A DNA stretch of 64,000 nucleotides from Oryza sativa Japonica Group (GCF_034140825.1 NC_089044.1:11325001-11389000), one strand, 5' to 3'; numbered from the stretch's first letter, positions 28,922 to 47,982 are shown. The notes: generated by a model not told the origin, from the letters alone. Made by a program: numbers and translations.

Positions 28922-31900
28922 ATGGCGGAACGGGCCAATCTGGTCTTTCAGAATAAAGAGATAGATGGAACTGCTATGAAACGACTTATTAGCAGATTAA
29001 TAGATCATTTCGGAATGGGATATACATCCCATATACTGGATCAAATAAAAACGCTGGGCTTCCATCAAGCCACTACTACATCGATTTCATTAGGAATCGA
29101 GGATCTTTTAACAATACCCTCTAAGGGATGGTTAGTCCAAGATGCGGAACAACAGAGTTTTCTTTTGGAAAAACACTATTATTATGGGGCTGTACACGCG
29201 GTAGAAAAATTACGCCAATCCGTTGAAATCTGGTATGCTACAAGTGAATATTTGAAACACGAAATGAATTCGAATTTTCGGATAACAGATCCTTCTAATC
29301 CAGTCTATCTAATGTCTTTTTCAGGAGCTAGAGGAAATGCATCGCAGGTACACCAATTAGTAGGTATGCGAGGATTAATGGCGGATCCTCAAGGACAAAT
29401 GATTGATTTACCTATTCAAAGCAATTTACGCGAGGGACTTTCTTTGACAGAATATATAATTTCCTGCTACGGAGCCCGCAAAGGGGTTGTAGATACTGCT
29501 GTACGAACGGCGGATGCTGGATATCTTACACGTAGACTTGTTGAAGTAGTTCAACATATTATTGTGCGTAGAAGAGATTGTGGTACTATCCAAGCTATTT
29601 CTGTGAGTCCTCAAAATGGGATGACGGAAAAACTTTTTGTACAAACATTAATTGGTCGTGTATTAGCAAACGATATATATATCGGTTCACGGTGCATTGC
29701 CACTCGAAATCAAGATATTGGAATTGGGTTAGTCAATCGATTCATAACCACCTTTCGAGCACAGCCATTTCGAGCACAACCAATATATATTAGAACCCCC
29801 TTTACTTGCCGGAGCACATCTTGGATCTGTCAATTATGTTATGGTCGGAGTTCCACTCATGGCGATCTGGTCGAATTGGGGGAAGCTGTAGGTGTTATTG
29901 CGGGTCAATCTATTGGGGAGCCAGGGACTCAACTAACATTAAGAACTTTTCATACTGGTGGGGTATTCACAGGGGGTACTGCCGACCTTGTACGATCCCC
30001 TTCAAATGGAAAAATCCAATTCAATGGGGATTTGGTTCACCCCACACGTACCCGTCATGGGCAGCCTGCTTTTCTATGTTATATAGACTTGCATATAACT
30101 ATTCAGAGTCAGGATATTCTACATAGTGTGACTATTCCTTCAAAAAGCTTGATTCTAGTGCAAAATGATCAATATGTAGAATCCGAACAAGTAATTGCGG
30201 AGATTCGTGCCGGAACGTCCGCTTTGCATTTTAAAGAAAAGGTACAAAAACATATTTATTCCGAATCAGATGGGGAAATGCACTGGAGTACCGATGTTTA
30301 TCATGCGCCCGAATATCAATATGGTAATCTTCGTCGATTACCAAAAACAAGCCATTTATGGATATTGTCAGTAAGTATGTGCAGATCTAGTATAGCTTCT
30401 TTTTCGCTCCACAAGGATCAAGATCAAATGAATACTTATTCCTTTTCTGTTGACGGAAGGTATATCTTTGGCCTCTCGATGGCTGATGATGAGGTAAGAC
30501 ATAGACTGTTGGATACTTTTGGTAAAAAAGATAGGGAAATTCTTGATTATTCAACGCCGGATCGAATCATGTCCAATGGTCATTGGAATTTTGTCTATCC
30601 TTCTATTCTTCAAAATAATTTTGATTTGTTAGCGAAAAAGCGAAGAAATAGGTTCGCCATTCCATTACAGTATCATCAAGAACAAGAGAAAGAACCAATA
30701 TCCTGTTTTGGGATTTCGATTGAAATACCCTTTATGGGTGTTTTACGTAGAAATACTATAGTTGCTTATTTTGACGACCCACGATACAAAAAAGATAAAA
30801 AGGGTTCAGGAATTGTTAAATTTAGATATAGGACCCTAGAGGACGAATATAGGACTCGAGAGAAAGACTCAGAGAACGAATACGGGAGCCCAGAAAACGA
30901 ATATAGGACCCGAGAGGAAGAATGTAAAACCCTAGAAGACGAATATAGGACTCGAGAGGAGGAGTATGAAACCCTAGAAGATGAATATGGGATCCCAGAG
31001 AACGAATATGAAACCCTAGAAGATGAATATGGAATCCTAGAGGACGAATATAGGACTCGAGAGGAGGAATCCGAGGACGAATATGGGAGTCCAGAGAACA
31101 AATATAGGCCCCGAGAGGATAAATATGGCACTTTAGAGGAAGACTCAGAGGACGAACATGGGACTTTAGAGGAAGACTCAGAGGAAGACTCAGAGGACGA
31201 ATATGGGAACCCGGAGGAAGATTCCGTCTTAAAAAAGGGGGTTTTGATTGAGCATCGAGGAACAAAAGAATTTAGTCTAAAATACCAAAAAGAAGTAGAT
31301 CGGTTTTTTTTCATTCTCCAAGAACTGCATATCTTGCCGAGATCCTCATCCCTAAAGGTACTTGACAATAGTATTATTGGAGTGGATACACAACTCACAA
31401 AAAATACAAGAAGTCGGCTGGGTGGATTGGTTCGAGTGAAGAGAAAAAAAAGCCATACGGAACTAAAAATCTTTTCTGGAGATATTCATTTTCCTGAAGA
31501 GGCGGATAAGATATTAGGTGGCAGTTTGATACCACTAGAAAGAGAAAAAAAAGATTCGAAGGAATCAAAAAAAAGGGAAAATTGGGTCTATGTTCAGTGG
31601 AAAAAAATTCTCAAGAGCAAGGAAAAGTATTTTGTTTTGGTTCGACCTGCAGTCGCGTATGAAATGAACGAAGGGAGAAATTTAGCAACACTTTTCCCAC
31701 AGGATCTCTTGCAGGAAGAGGGTAATCTCCAACTTCGACTTGTCAATTTTATTTCTCATGAAAATAGCAAGTTAACTCAAAGAATTTATCATACGAATAG
31801 TCAATTCGTTCGAACTTGCTTAGTATTGAATTGGGAACAAGAAGAAAAAGAGGAGGCTCGTGCTTCCCTTGTTGAGATAAGAGCAAATGGTCTGATTCGC

Positions 31901-33463
31901 GATTTCCTAAGAATTGGGTTAATCAAATCCACTATTTCGTATACACGAAAAAGGTATGATAGCAGAAGTGCAGGACTGATTCTCCATAATAGGTTAGATC
32001 GCACCAATACCAATTCCTTTTATTCCAAGGCGAAGATTCAATCACTTAGCCAACATCAAGAAGCTATTGGTACCTTGTTGAATCGAAATAAAGAATACCA
32101 ATCTTTGATGGTTTTGTCGGCATCCAACTGTTCTCGAATTGGTTTTTTTAAGAATTCAAAAAATCCCAATGGGGTAAAAGAATCGAATCCTAGAATTCCT
32201 ATTCCAAAATTTTGGGGGCTCTTTCGAAATTTTTCGGGACTCTTAGGTACTATTGCACCTAGTATATCGAATTTTTCTTCATCTTACTATTTACTAACGT
32301 ATAATCAGATCCTGTTAAAAAAGCATTTGCTCCTTGACAATTTGAAACAAAACTTCAAAGTACTTCAAGGACTTAAACACTCTTTAATAAATGAAAATCA
32401 AAGGACTTCAAATTTCGATAGTAACATCATGTTGGATCCATTCCAGTTAAATTGGCACTTTCTCCCTCATGATTCTTGGGAAGAGACATCAGCAAAAATT
32501 CACCTTGGACAATTTATTTGCGAAAATGTATGTCTATTTAAATCGCACATAAAAAAATCAGGTCAAATTTTCATTGTAAATATAGATTCCTTTGTTATAA
32601 GAGCAGCTAAGCCTTATTTGGCCACTACAGGAGCAACTGTTCATGGTCATTATGGAGAAATCCTTTACAAAGGGGATAGGTTAGTTACGTTTATATACGA
32701 AAAAGCGAGATCTAGTGACATAACGCAAGGTCTTCCAAAAGTAGAACAAATCTTCGAAGCGCGTTCAATTGATTCACTATCGCCGAATCTCGAAAGGAGA
32801 ATTGAGGATTGGAATGAGCGTATACCAAGAATTCTTGGGGGTCCTTGGGGATTCTTGATTGGAGCTGAGTTAACCATAGCCCAAAGTCGTATCTCTTTGG
32901 TTAATAAGATCCAAAAGGTTTATCGATCCCAAGGGGTACAGATCCATAATAGACATATAGAGATTATTATACGCCAAGTAACATCAAAAGTGCGGGTTTC
33001 CGAAGATGGAATGTCTAATGTTTTTTCACCTGGGGAATTAATTGGACTATTGCGAGCAGAGCGAGCAGGGCGGGCTTTGGATGAATCGATCTATTATCGG
33101 GCAATCTTATTGGGAATAACAAGGGTTTCCCTGAATACCCAAAGTTTCATATCTGAAGCAAGTTTTCAAGAAACTGCTCGAGTTTTAGCAAAAGCTGCCT
33201 TACGAGGTCGTATTGATTGGTTGAAAGGCCTGAAAGAAAACGTAGTTCTGGGGGGGATTATACCTGTTGGTACCGGATTCCAAAAATTTGTGCACCGTTA
33301 CCCACAAAACAAGAACCTTTATTTCGAAATTCAAAAAAAAAAACTATTTGCGTCGGAAATGAGAGATATTTTGTTTCTCCATACAGAATTAGTTTCTTCT
33401 GATTCTGACGTAACAAACAATTTCTATGAGACATCAGAATCACCATTTACCCCATTTATATGA
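28922..33463 (+). CDS. rpoC2: plastid RNA polymerase beta'' subunit
   Basis: RpoC2 is the C-terminal half of bacterial beta', with the trigger loop and the downstream DNA clamp. The frame runs 1,513 codons without interruption. Conserved parts include [20 protein letters not shown] (trigger-loop region) and [20 protein letters not shown] near residue 330, and the C-terminal VHRYP segment. Residues about 635-770 form an acidic repeat insertion typical of grasses, described separately. A short in-frame duplication gives [10 protein letters not shown] at about residue 280. Confidence 0.97.
30826..31230 (+). repeat. acidic heptad-like repeat insertion within rpoC2
   Basis: About 400 bases made of imperfect 21-base units. 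They encode runs such as [18 protein letters not shown] and LEDEYGI, rich in Glu, Asp and Tyr, with a later EEDSEDE part. All units stay in frame. This region is known only in grass RpoC2; its unit number varies between species and its role is not known. Confidence 0.9.
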
Positions 33464-33734
33464 TTTAAGGATACATAAAGCAGATTTTTTACTTTAAACT
33501 AGATTTTTGACCTTAGAACGCTAAGAGGTTAGATTTTCTATTTTTATTTTAATTTAAAAAGAAGTTTAGTTAATTCATTAAGGTTATGCTTATACCATGT
33601 AGAAGGTTCCATCGGAACAATTATTATTTATTTCAAGCTATTTCGGCTCTTTCTTAATCTTCGAAAAGAAAGAAATTTCGTAATGGAAAGGTAGGATGAA
33701 AAAAAAGAAAAAATCAAAAGGAAGTGTGGAAAAA

Positions 33735-34445
33735 ATGACAAGAAGATATTGGAACATCAATTTGAAAGAGATGATAGAAGCGGGAGTTCATTTTGGTCAT
33801 GGTATTAAGAAATGGAATCCTAAAATGGCCCCTTACATCTCGGCAAAGCGTAAAGGTACTCATATTACAAATCTCGCTAGAACCACCCGTTTTTTATCAG
33901 AAGCTTGTGATTTAGTTTTTGATGCAGCAAGTCAGGGAAAAAGCTTCTTAATTGTTGGTACCAAAAAAAGAGCAGCGGATTTAGTAGCATCAGCTGCAAT
34001 AAGGGCTCGTTGTCATTATGTTAATAAAAAGTGGTTCAGTGGTATGTTAACGAATTGGTCGATTACTAAAACTAGACTTTCTCAATTTAGAGACTTAAGA
34101 GCAGAAGAAAAGATGGAAAAATTCCACCATCTCCCAAAAAGAGATGTGGCAATCTTGAAGAGAAAATTATCTACCTTGCAAAGATATCTCGGCGGGATCA
34201 AATATATGACGAGGTTGCCTGACATTGTGATCGTCCTCGATCAGCAAAAAGAGTATATAGCTCTTCGGGAATGTGCCATTTTGGGGATTCCTACTATTTC
34301 TTTAGCCGATACAAATTGTGACCCAGATCTCGCGAATATATCGATTCCAGCCAACGATGACACTATGACTTCAATTCGATTGATTCTTAACAAATTAGTA
34401 TTTGCAATTTGTGAGGGCCGTTCTCTCTATATAAGAAATCATTGA
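33735..34445 (+). CDS. rps2: ribosomal protein S2 (uS2c)
   Basis: Small-subunit protein S2. From Met at 33735 ([20 protein letters not shown]) the protein has 236 residues, the normal length; the 13 lysine-rich codons upstream are probably leader. The conserved [15 protein letters not shown] and the S2 signature around [20 protein letters not shown] are present. It begins the rps2-atpI-atpH unit. Confidence 0.96.
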   Translation: MTRRYWNINLKEMIEAGVHFGHGIKKWNPKMAPYISAKRKGTHITNLARTTRFLSEACDLVFDAASQGKSFLIVGTKKRAADLVASAAIRARCHYVNKKWFSGMLTNWSITKTRLSQFRDLRAEEKMEKFHHLPKRDVAILKRKLSTLQRYLGGIKYMTRLPDIVIVLDQQKEYIALRECAILGIPTISLADTNCDPDLANISIPANDDTMTSIRLILNKLVFAICEGRSLYIRNH

Positions 34446-34535
34446 TTAAGAAGAATAGTTAATTCTTGGGCAACTGCGTAGATTTATGGAATCACTTACT
34501 ATTCTTTTTTGTTTTGCATAGAAAAAAGACGGGGA

Positions 34536-34574
34536 ATATTGATATATATTAGAGGGTATTGATATATATTATCA
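34536..34574 (+). repeat. short tandem AT repeat
   Basis: ATATTGATATATATTA and GTATTGATATATATTA follow each other with six bases between in the rps2-atpI spacer, a slippage-type duplication. Confidence 0.7.
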
Positions 34575-34695
34575 TCTGATGTGATTTCTTGATATCCTAA
34601 ATATAAGATTAATACTTCACGTTGCTGAGTTGAGAAAAAGATGGTTGAATCAAAAGAATTCTTTTTTTGAAGTTCATTTTTTATCAGGGGACAAT

Positions 34696-35439
34696 ATGAA
34701 TATTATACCGTGTTCCATTAAAACACTCAAGGGGTTATACGATATATCGGGCGTAGAAGTAGGCCAACACTTCTATTGGCAAATAGGAGGTTTCCAAATT
34801 CATGCCCAAGTACTTATCACTTCTTGGGTCGTAATTACTATCTTGCTAGGTTCAGTTATCATAGCTGTTCGCAATCCACAAACCATCCCAACCGATGGTC
34901 AGAATTTCTTCGAATATGTCCTTGAGTTTATTCGAGACTTAAGCAAAACTCAGATTGGAGAAGAATACGGTCCCTGGGTTCCCTTTATTGGAACTATGTT
35001 CCTTTTTATTTTTGTTTCGAACTGGTCGGGTGCTCTTTTACCTTGGAAAATTATACAGTTACCCCATGGAGAATTAGCAGCGCCCACGAATGATATAAAT
35101 ACTACTGTTGCTTTAGCTTTACTCACGTCAGCGGCATATTTTTATGCGGGTCTTAGCAAAAAAGGATTGAGTTATTTCGAGAAATATATTAAACCAACTC
35201 CAATCCTTTTACCAATTAACATATTAGAAGATTTCACAAAACCATTATCGCTTAGTTTTCGACTTTTCGGGAATATATTGGCGGATGAATTAGTCGTTGT
35301 TGTTCTTGTTTCTTTAGTCCCCTTAGTAGTTCCTATACCGGTCATGTTTCTTGGATTATTTACAAGCGGTATTCAAGCTCTTATTTTTGCAACGTTAGCC
35401 GCAGCCTATATAGGTGAATCCATGGAGGGTCATCATTGA
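34696..35439 (+). CDS. atpI: ATP synthase CF0 subunit a (IV)
   Basis: AtpI forms the proton half-channels next to the c-ring. From [20 protein letters not shown] it has 247 residues, the usual length. The essential arginine is in the [14 protein letters not shown] helix, and the C-terminal helix ([20 protein letters not shown]) is complete. It looks intact, although partner genes atpF and atpA are missing from this window and atpB is broken. Confidence 0.97.
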
Positions 35440-36479
<1,040 letters not shown>

Positions 36480-36876
36480 TCCTAAAAAAGAAAACGAGTC
36501 CTTTAGATTAGATACTTTCTTCTTTTTTTAGTAAATTGGTATTTGCTTCTGCAATTCCAATTATATCAATACTTTACTCCTAATTTATTACTCCTAGAGT
36601 TTTCTATTTATGGGGACAGACAATACCCCACCCCAGGAATAGCTGATTTGAGGATGATCAATTTAGAGGATATGTTCGCCGTCTTGCTTCCCGCCCTTTG
36701 TTTAGGGCAGTGGAAAGTATTTTTCCTTTTATTTTAGGAATTTTGGGAACATTTCAACAAAGGAGGTCTTTCACAGGTCAAACGAGATCTAAGACTTAAT
36801 CTAAAAGAAATTACTAAATTGAATCTATTTCTATTAAAAAAAATTGCATTAAAAAAACCGATCAAAAAGGGCGGAT
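36480..36876. other. atpH downstream spacer and deletion junction (atpF, atpA, trnR-UCU absent)
   Basis: The 370-odd bases after atpH look like the ordinary atpH-atpF spacer. Where atpF should start, near 36872-36877, the sequence passes straight into the 3' end of rps14. No part of atpF, atpA or trnR-UCU, which always lie between atpH and rps14 in grasses, can be found here. Going by usual gene sizes about 4 kb is missing. GATC lies at the join and might be microhomology. Confidence 0.88.
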
Positions 36877-37175
36877 CTTGTTGCACCCGGTAACAAACAT
36901 GCATAAACCATTTCTCGAAGTATGTGTCCGGATAGCCCAAAGTCTCGATAGTTAGCTCTAGGTCTTCCGGTCAAAAAACAACGTCGATGAAGGCGTGTCG
37001 GTGCACTATTACGTGGCAGGGATTGCAATTTTTCTCGCATTTTCGTTTTTTCACTCAAACTCAAAGGGTAAACTTTGCTTCTTATCTTTTTTTTTGAAGA
37101 TCGACGAATCAAATGATATTTCTGTTCTAATTTCTGCCGCTTCCTCTCTCTCTGAATCAAACTTTTTTTTGCCAT
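36849..37175 (-). CDS. rps14: ribosomal protein S14 (uS14c), altered C-terminus
   Basis: Small-subunit protein S14. Residues 1-101 ([20 protein letters not shown] to LLPGATRS) match the normal grass protein, which should end two residues later at about 103. Here the last codons and the stop are replaced, and the frame runs on as ALFDRFF to give 108 residues. The changed tail is spacer sequence brought in by the deletion that removed atpF and atpA. The extra residues might be tolerated if the gene were expressed. Downstream psaB is on the same strand, as in the usual rps14-psaB-psaA order. Confidence 0.93.
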   Translation of the reverse strand: MAKKSLIQRERKRQKLEQKYHLIRRSSKKKIRSKVYPLSLSEKTKMREKLQSLPRNSAPTRLHRRCFLTGRPRANYRDFGLSGHILREMVYACLLPGATRSALFDRFF

Positions 37176-37322
37176 AATGTGCCGTTCCTACTATCTACCA
37201 AGTATACGGTTCTAATCCTAGATGGAAAAATAAATAGAAAAAGAAATCTAAGAAGGCGGATCCTCCCCCTCCATCAAGAGTAATGAACTAGGTGCTGATA
37301 CAGTACAACAAAATTAACTAAA

Positions 37323-39545
<2,223 letters not shown>

Positions 39546-39552
39546 CTAGCCA

Positions 39553-42402
<2,850 letters not shown>

Positions 42403-44381
42403 TTATTCAAATTCAAAGCGCTTCGTAATCTTCAACCAGTTCTGTGCTTCAATATAATTTCCTGGAGTAAGCGCTATAGCTTGTTTCCAATACTCAGCAG
42501 CTTGATCAAACCAAGCTTCTGCAATTTCTGAATCACCCTGTAGAATGGCCTGTTCTCCCCGGTCGGAATAGGTAGTTCCTTCCCCTAGAACCGTACTTGA
42601 GAGTTTCCTACCTCATACGGCTCAGAAATTGCTATCTTAATTTCCCTTGTCTTAACTGAATTCGATTTCTCAAAAATCGATCCAATTTCTTCTTGGGTTA
42701 CGCAGAAGAAGTTAATTACCTAAGTTTCAAACCCTAAATTTTGATCAATAATCAGTTTGATCTTTTCTCCCACCTGCAGAAAAATGAAGCATAGATAGAC
42801 CTATATCCTTCGTCCGAATTTTCTGAAAGGTAACTATCTCGGTTTCATATATGAAATTTCTATAGAATCCTTGAAAAAGACTTTTTCCCCATAAGCAAGA
42901 AAAAAGAACTTACTATCTTTGGGATCTGATACTACACCGTTGCTTAATCCCTTAGTGGATCGGCTCTATTACATAAGCGGATTCCTAAATTTTGCCCCAT
43001 ATCATGGGATAAGTAAGCAGTTTTTTTTAGTTGTATCGACCCAGTCGGTCACTAATTGATCTTTACGGTGCTTTCTCTATCAATTTGAGAACTCTATCCA
43101 TAGAGTAGTATAGGCCATACTTTCTTTCTTCCTATTTTGATTCTCGTGAAGTGTCCTTTCTTCCTACAGCTGATAGGGCAAAATCGTTGTTTTGACGATC
43201 CCTATGTAGAAAGCCCCCTTTTCTAGTAAATACTAGAAAATTTGATCCTTTCTTATTTTTCTTTCTATAGTGGAGATAGTCGCACGTAATGACAGATCAC
43301 GGCCATATTATTAAAAGCTTGTGGTAAGAAGGGGTTTCGTTCTAGTGCCCGGAAATAATATTCCAAAGCCTTTGTATGCTCTCCATTGCTTGTGTGTATA
43401 AGGCCTATGTTATAGAGTATATAACTTCGATCATATGGATCAATTTCTAGTCGCGTAGCTTCATAATAATTTTGCAAAGCTTCCGCATAATTTCCTTCGG
43501 ATTGAGCCAACATCCGTTACGGTCGTTCGTTCTATTCAAAAAATCTCCGTTCCAAAACCGTACATGAGGTTTTCACCTCATACGGCTCCTCCCTTCTGTA
43601 CATAGTACTAAGTGAAAAAATCTAGAGAATAAAAATAGAATTAGTTCCATCTCATTATGGACCGAAAGGGGCTGGTATTTTTCCAAGAAATCTCTAGCCA
43701 ACCTTCCCACAAGAGGTTTTTCTTAACACCAATGAATTCTATTAATGCTAGAGGAAAACGATAGCTCCAAGAATTTCTTTGTTCTCAACGCCTCCTATTT
43801 AGAGGAATTAGCCACTTCAACGATCTTTGATGGTTATAGGGGTATCCAAAGTACAAACTTGATGGTTGTTTGTTATCCCAACCATTCTTCCCAGCCCTGA
43901 TACCAATTAGGAAAGGGTTAATTTCTAACAAAGTTTTTCTCTTGTTGATTCCTATTTCTAGGTGTAGTGCTTTTATCCCCTATGCTACCTATTAGTACTA
44001 GTAGAGTAGGATTAGCCTGTAATACAGAACCTATCCTGTAGGTGTAACCTTTCGCTCAATACTAAAATCTACAATTGAAGCATCCGAGGCCGCGTCAGTC
44101 GAGGATACACGACAGAAGGAGTTGTTAGTTCACCTCACCTTCCCTAAGCGTGGGTTTCCCTTACTAATTTGGTTTTCTCTCCGCGAACCCCCACTCTTTC
44201 TCGTAAAACCGGGGTGTAGGTAGGGCTAAAAAAACAAAAAAAAGAGTCAAATCGCACCATCTCTATAATAAGTAAATGCCCTTTTTTCCCCGGAGGTTGT
44301 CGGAATTATTCGCAATAAAATATTGGCTACAATTGAGAAGGTCTTATCAATGAAATTTCCATTTATACGGGATCTAGGCAT
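42403..44381 (-). CDS. ycf3: photosystem I assembly factor Ycf3, two introns
   Basis: Ycf3 is a thylakoid-associated TPR protein required for PSI assembly (also called pafI). Three exons are visible: 44258-44381, 43286-43515 and 42403-42561, separated by group II introns of 742 and 724 bases that both open GTGCG. Joined they give 170 residues, the grass length: [20 protein letters not shown], then [20 protein letters not shown] and the TPR units, ending ITKRFEFE. All splice junctions look sound. Confidence 0.95.
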
Positions 44382-44979
44382 AATTCCCAACCCATTCTAT
44401 CATTCTATATAGAATTCTTTTCATTCCTTCACAAAATAACATAAAAAAAAAACAAATCCATTCAATTCTTATAAATCGATCCCTATGCTCCAAATGGATA
44501 AGAGAGGTATTTCTGCTCAGCCCAAATTCTCTCTTTTTCCTTCTGTTTGAACAAGAAGAGATAGAAAATATTTGACTAAGATTGGATTTCATTCCACTTT
44601 CCTATTTCTTTTCTCAACAACAACTTCTCTCATCAACTATTTCGCATTTTCAAAGTCATTAATCGTCCCATACCCTATTTTCTATTTGATTGTATGGGGT
44701 AGGATACCTTATGCAAACAGAATTCTAGGGTTCCTTTTTTATCGAATAAGAAGAATTCTTCCATTCTCTTTTTCTTTGGTTTGGGGAAAACCCAAACTAA
44801 AACTTTTCGAGGGAGCGGACTTCCTAGTAAAAAAATCCTGGACCCGTCCACTTAGATGAAAAGGAATTTTTCTATCTAATAGAACAATGGAACTCTCGCG
44901 CGGTTGTGGTTGTACCTGTACTGCAGGAATAGGAAAACTCGCTATTCACTCAGTTTTTTTTCCATAATAAGATTATGGA
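44382..44979. other. ycf3 to trnS-GGA spacer
   Basis: About 600 bases with no recognised gene. A 95-codon open frame at 44572-44859 has no family resemblance. Confidence 0.6.
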
Positions 44980-45066
44980 GGAGAGATGGCCGAGCGGTTC
45001 AAGGCGTAGCATTGGAACTGCTATGTAGACTTTTGTTTACCGAGGGTTCGAATCCCTCTCTTTCCG
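44980..45066 (+). tRNA. trnS-GGA: tRNA-Ser (GGA)
   Basis: Class II tRNA GGAGAGATGGCCGAGCGG, loop TTGGAAC with GGA, long variable arm, T arm GGGTTCGAATCCC, end CTTTCCG. It is on the strand opposite ycf3 and rps4, as in other grasses. Confidence 0.95.
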
Positions 45067-45351
45067 TTTTTCTTAATTCAGCAACGTTAATGATTACAAT
45101 GTATCAAATCAAATGACAATTTATTCCAGCAATAATACAATACCTTTATTTAATAGAAATTCTCTATACCAAATTACTATGGTATGTAAAATACACATAG
45201 AGGAAAGAACAAAAAACAAAAAGGAATCCTAGGGTTAATCCATTTCTGTTAGGTGAATGGGAAAATACGAATTAAGAGCCTTAGGTCGATTTAGTTCGGG
45301 GAAAGGGGAAGGGGAAGAAAATTCTATGAACCTTTCCGTTTTTCCTTAAGT

Positions 45352-45957
45352 TCAAGTTTGACGAGAGTAATATTCTACAACTAACAACTCATTTATTTTG
45401 AGACCGACCCACTTCCTATCCAGGATTTTTTTTACTAGTCCTTTATATTGCAATGTGTCAATCGTCAAATGCTTTGGCAATTTCCCTGGGTCGGATGAAG
45501 CAATAGAATTTTGAACCAGACGTTTTGATCTTTGGTTATCCTTCGTAGTAATAATATCTCGGTGTTTGCAACGAAAACTTGGTATATCGACTATACGACC
45601 ATTAACTAAAATATGTCTATGGTTAACTAATTGCCGGGCCTCGGGAATGGTTGAAGCCATACCTAATCGAAAAAGGATATTATCCAAACGCATTTCAAGT
45701 AATTGTAGTAAAACCTGACCTGTTGAACTTTTTGCTTTTCCAGCGATATGTACATATCTAAGTAATTGTCGTTCTGTCAGACCATAATGAAAACGCAATT
45801 TCTGTTTTTCTTGAAGACGAATACGATATTGTTCTTTTTTCCCAGAATGGAATTTCTTTTTCAGATTACTTCCGGATTTAGGTGTTTTTCTAGTGAGTCC
45901 TGGTAAAGCTCCCAGACGGCGTATTTTTTTAAAACGAGGTCCTCGATAACGGGACAT
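45352..45957 (-). CDS. rps4: ribosomal protein S4 (uS4c)
   Basis: Primary 16S rRNA-binding protein. The 201-codon frame from [20 protein letters not shown] to [11 protein letters not shown] is full length. The S4 RNA-binding domain is clear around [20 protein letters not shown] and [18 protein letters not shown]. No damage. Confidence 0.97.
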   Translation of the reverse strand: MSRYRGPRFKKIRRLGALPGLTRKTPKSGSNLKKKFHSGKKEQYRIRLQEKQKLRFHYGLTERQLLRYVHIAGKAKSSTGQVLLQLLEMRLDNILFRLGMASTIPEARQLVNHRHILVNGRIVDIPSFRCKHRDIITTKDNQRSKRLVQNSIASSDPGKLPKHLTIDTLQYKGLVKKILDRKWVGLKINELLVVEYYSRQT

Positions 45958-46257
45958 GAAGACTCCTTTTTTTATTGAAATTTCATTTTACACAATTAAT
46001 TTCATTGTATTTACATTACAGAATACATCGAAATTAAAACTGAATTAAAGTAAAGGATAAACAGAGTAAAATCTACTAAAAGTACCACAAAAAAATGGAA
46101 TTTCATCAACATCTGAATTTTTGTATATATATTATTTATTTTATTGTTTTGTATCTAGCAAAATTGTAGGGTAGAACGACATAATAGATCCTGGCTTCTC
46201 CATTTAATTCGGAGAAAAAGAGGTATTTTTGTTCATGGAACATTGATAGAGAAAAAA

Positions 46258-46330
46258 GCCGACTATCGGATTTGAACCGATGACCCTCGCATTACAAATG
46301 CGATGCTCTAACCTCTGAGCTAAGTGGGCT
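46258..46330 (-). tRNA. trnT-UGU: tRNA-Thr (UGU)
   Basis: Minus-strand AGCCCACTTAGCTCAGAGG, loop TTTGTAA with UGU, T arm CGGTTCAAATCCG, end GTCGGC. Complete 73-base cloverleaf. Confidence 0.95.
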
Positions 46331-47092
46331 TACATAACAGAAATAGTGTAACAAATAGAAATATGTATAGTATAGGAAATCCGTAAAATGTCAGATCTTA
46401 ATTATTAATCTTAGCTATTAACTAGTTCGAAATTGGAAGTTCTACTTAGAAAAAAATACTAGAACTTCATAAAATAAAGTTAGATAGATTTTTTTGAACT
46501 TTCTTTTTTCTCTAATTCGCAAATCTATTTTTCTAATAGAATCTATTCCAATTTCTATATTGAATTTGATTTTAGATATTTTTAATTTGATATGGCTCGG
46601 ACGAATAATCTAATACATGGAAAAGAATAAATAATATATATACGAAAACATAATAAAGAGAACATGCGAATTTCTTGTATTTTCAGTCCATCATTATAGA
46701 CATTTTTTGAGATATTTTGTTTTTTTTGTTATTTGCTAATAATTTAATGATTAATATTTCACTAAGGAGAACATAGAATCATAGCAAATGAAATTGCTAA
46801 TTCTGATTAGCAAAAAAAAAGAATGAATATCAAGCGTTATAGTATGATTTTGAATACTCTAAAAAAGGAACGCGGTAGGTGGGGGAGAGAAAAACCTTGG
46901 GATATATTGATTCGCATTGAATTGCAAATACATCAACGATAGAATCAATTCAATGCTGAATTGCAATAAGCGGAGTCTCTCAACTAGAGACGAACCGCTA
47001 GACTACATAGAGTAATGAATTCAACGATTCAAAAAAAACTAACAGATGGAGGAAATTGCACAAGGAATCCTGGTCTCAAAGAAAAAGAAAAT
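46331..47092. other. trnT-UGU to trnL-UAA spacer
   Basis: A 762-base, very AT-rich spacer with no gene. The region is used widely as a variable marker. Confidence 0.7.
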
Positions 47093-47696
47093 GGGGATAT
47101 GGCGAAATCGGTAGACGCTACGGACTTGATTGTATTGAGCCTTGGTATGGAAACCTGCTAAGTGGCAACTTCCAAATTCAGAGAAACCCTGGAATTAAAA
47201 AAGGGGCAATCCTGAGCCAAATCCATGTTTTGAGAAAACAAGCGGTTCTCGAACTAGAACCCAAAGGAAAAGGATAGGTGCAGAGACTCAATGGAAGCTG
47301 TTCTAACGAATCGAGTTAATTACGTTGTGTTGCTAGCGGAACTCCCTTCTAAATTAGGGAAAGAAGGGCTTTCGAAATCTAATACACACGTATAGATACT
47401 GGCATAGCAAACGATTAATCACAGAACTCATATCATAATATAGGTTCTTTAATTCTTTTTTAAAATGAAAATAGGAATGATTTTTTTAGAATTGTTGTGA
47501 ATCCATTCCAATCGAATATTGAGTAATCAAATCCTTCAATTCATAGTTTTCGAAATCTTTTTAAAAGCGGATTAATCGGACGAGGATAAAGAGAGAGTCC
47601 CATTCTACATGTCAATACTGACAACAATGAAATTTCTAGTAAAAGGAAAATCCGTCGACTTTCTAAGTCGTGAGGGTTCAAGTCCCTCTATCCCCA
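47093..47696 (+). tRNA. trnL-UAA: tRNA-Leu (UAA) with group I intron
   Basis: Exon 1 is 47093-47127 (GGGGATATGGCGAAATCGG to CGGACTT) and exon 2 is 47647-47696 (AAAATCCGTCGACTTTC to TCCCCA). The 519-base intron splits the anticodon after its first base and has group I core elements, such as AATCCTGAGCCAAATC and GGTGCAGAGACTCAATGG. This is the only group I intron in plant plastomes. Both exons are intact. Confidence 0.96.
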
Positions 47697-47940
47697 AACC
47701 CTCTTTTATTCCCTAACTCTAGTATTTATCCTGTTTTTTTTATTAATAGGTTTAAGATTCAATGGAATACATTTCTTTTTTATTATAGTATCGGCAAGGA
47801 ATGTCGATTATTAACTCGATATTTAAATATTATTAAATAGGCTTTCTTTGTACAATGCATAGGACTGCCCCCTCCCCATTTCCAAATTTTGGATATTGAC
47901 ATAGATACAAATACTCTACTAGGATGATGCACAAGAAAAG

Positions 47941-47945
47941 GTCAG

Positions 47946-47982
<37 letters not shown>

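Noticed and set aside
30766-31398. Minus-strand 210- and 147-codon serine- or leucine-rich frames
   Set aside because: They are the reverse of the acidic repeat tract in rpoC2; the repeat makes all frames open.
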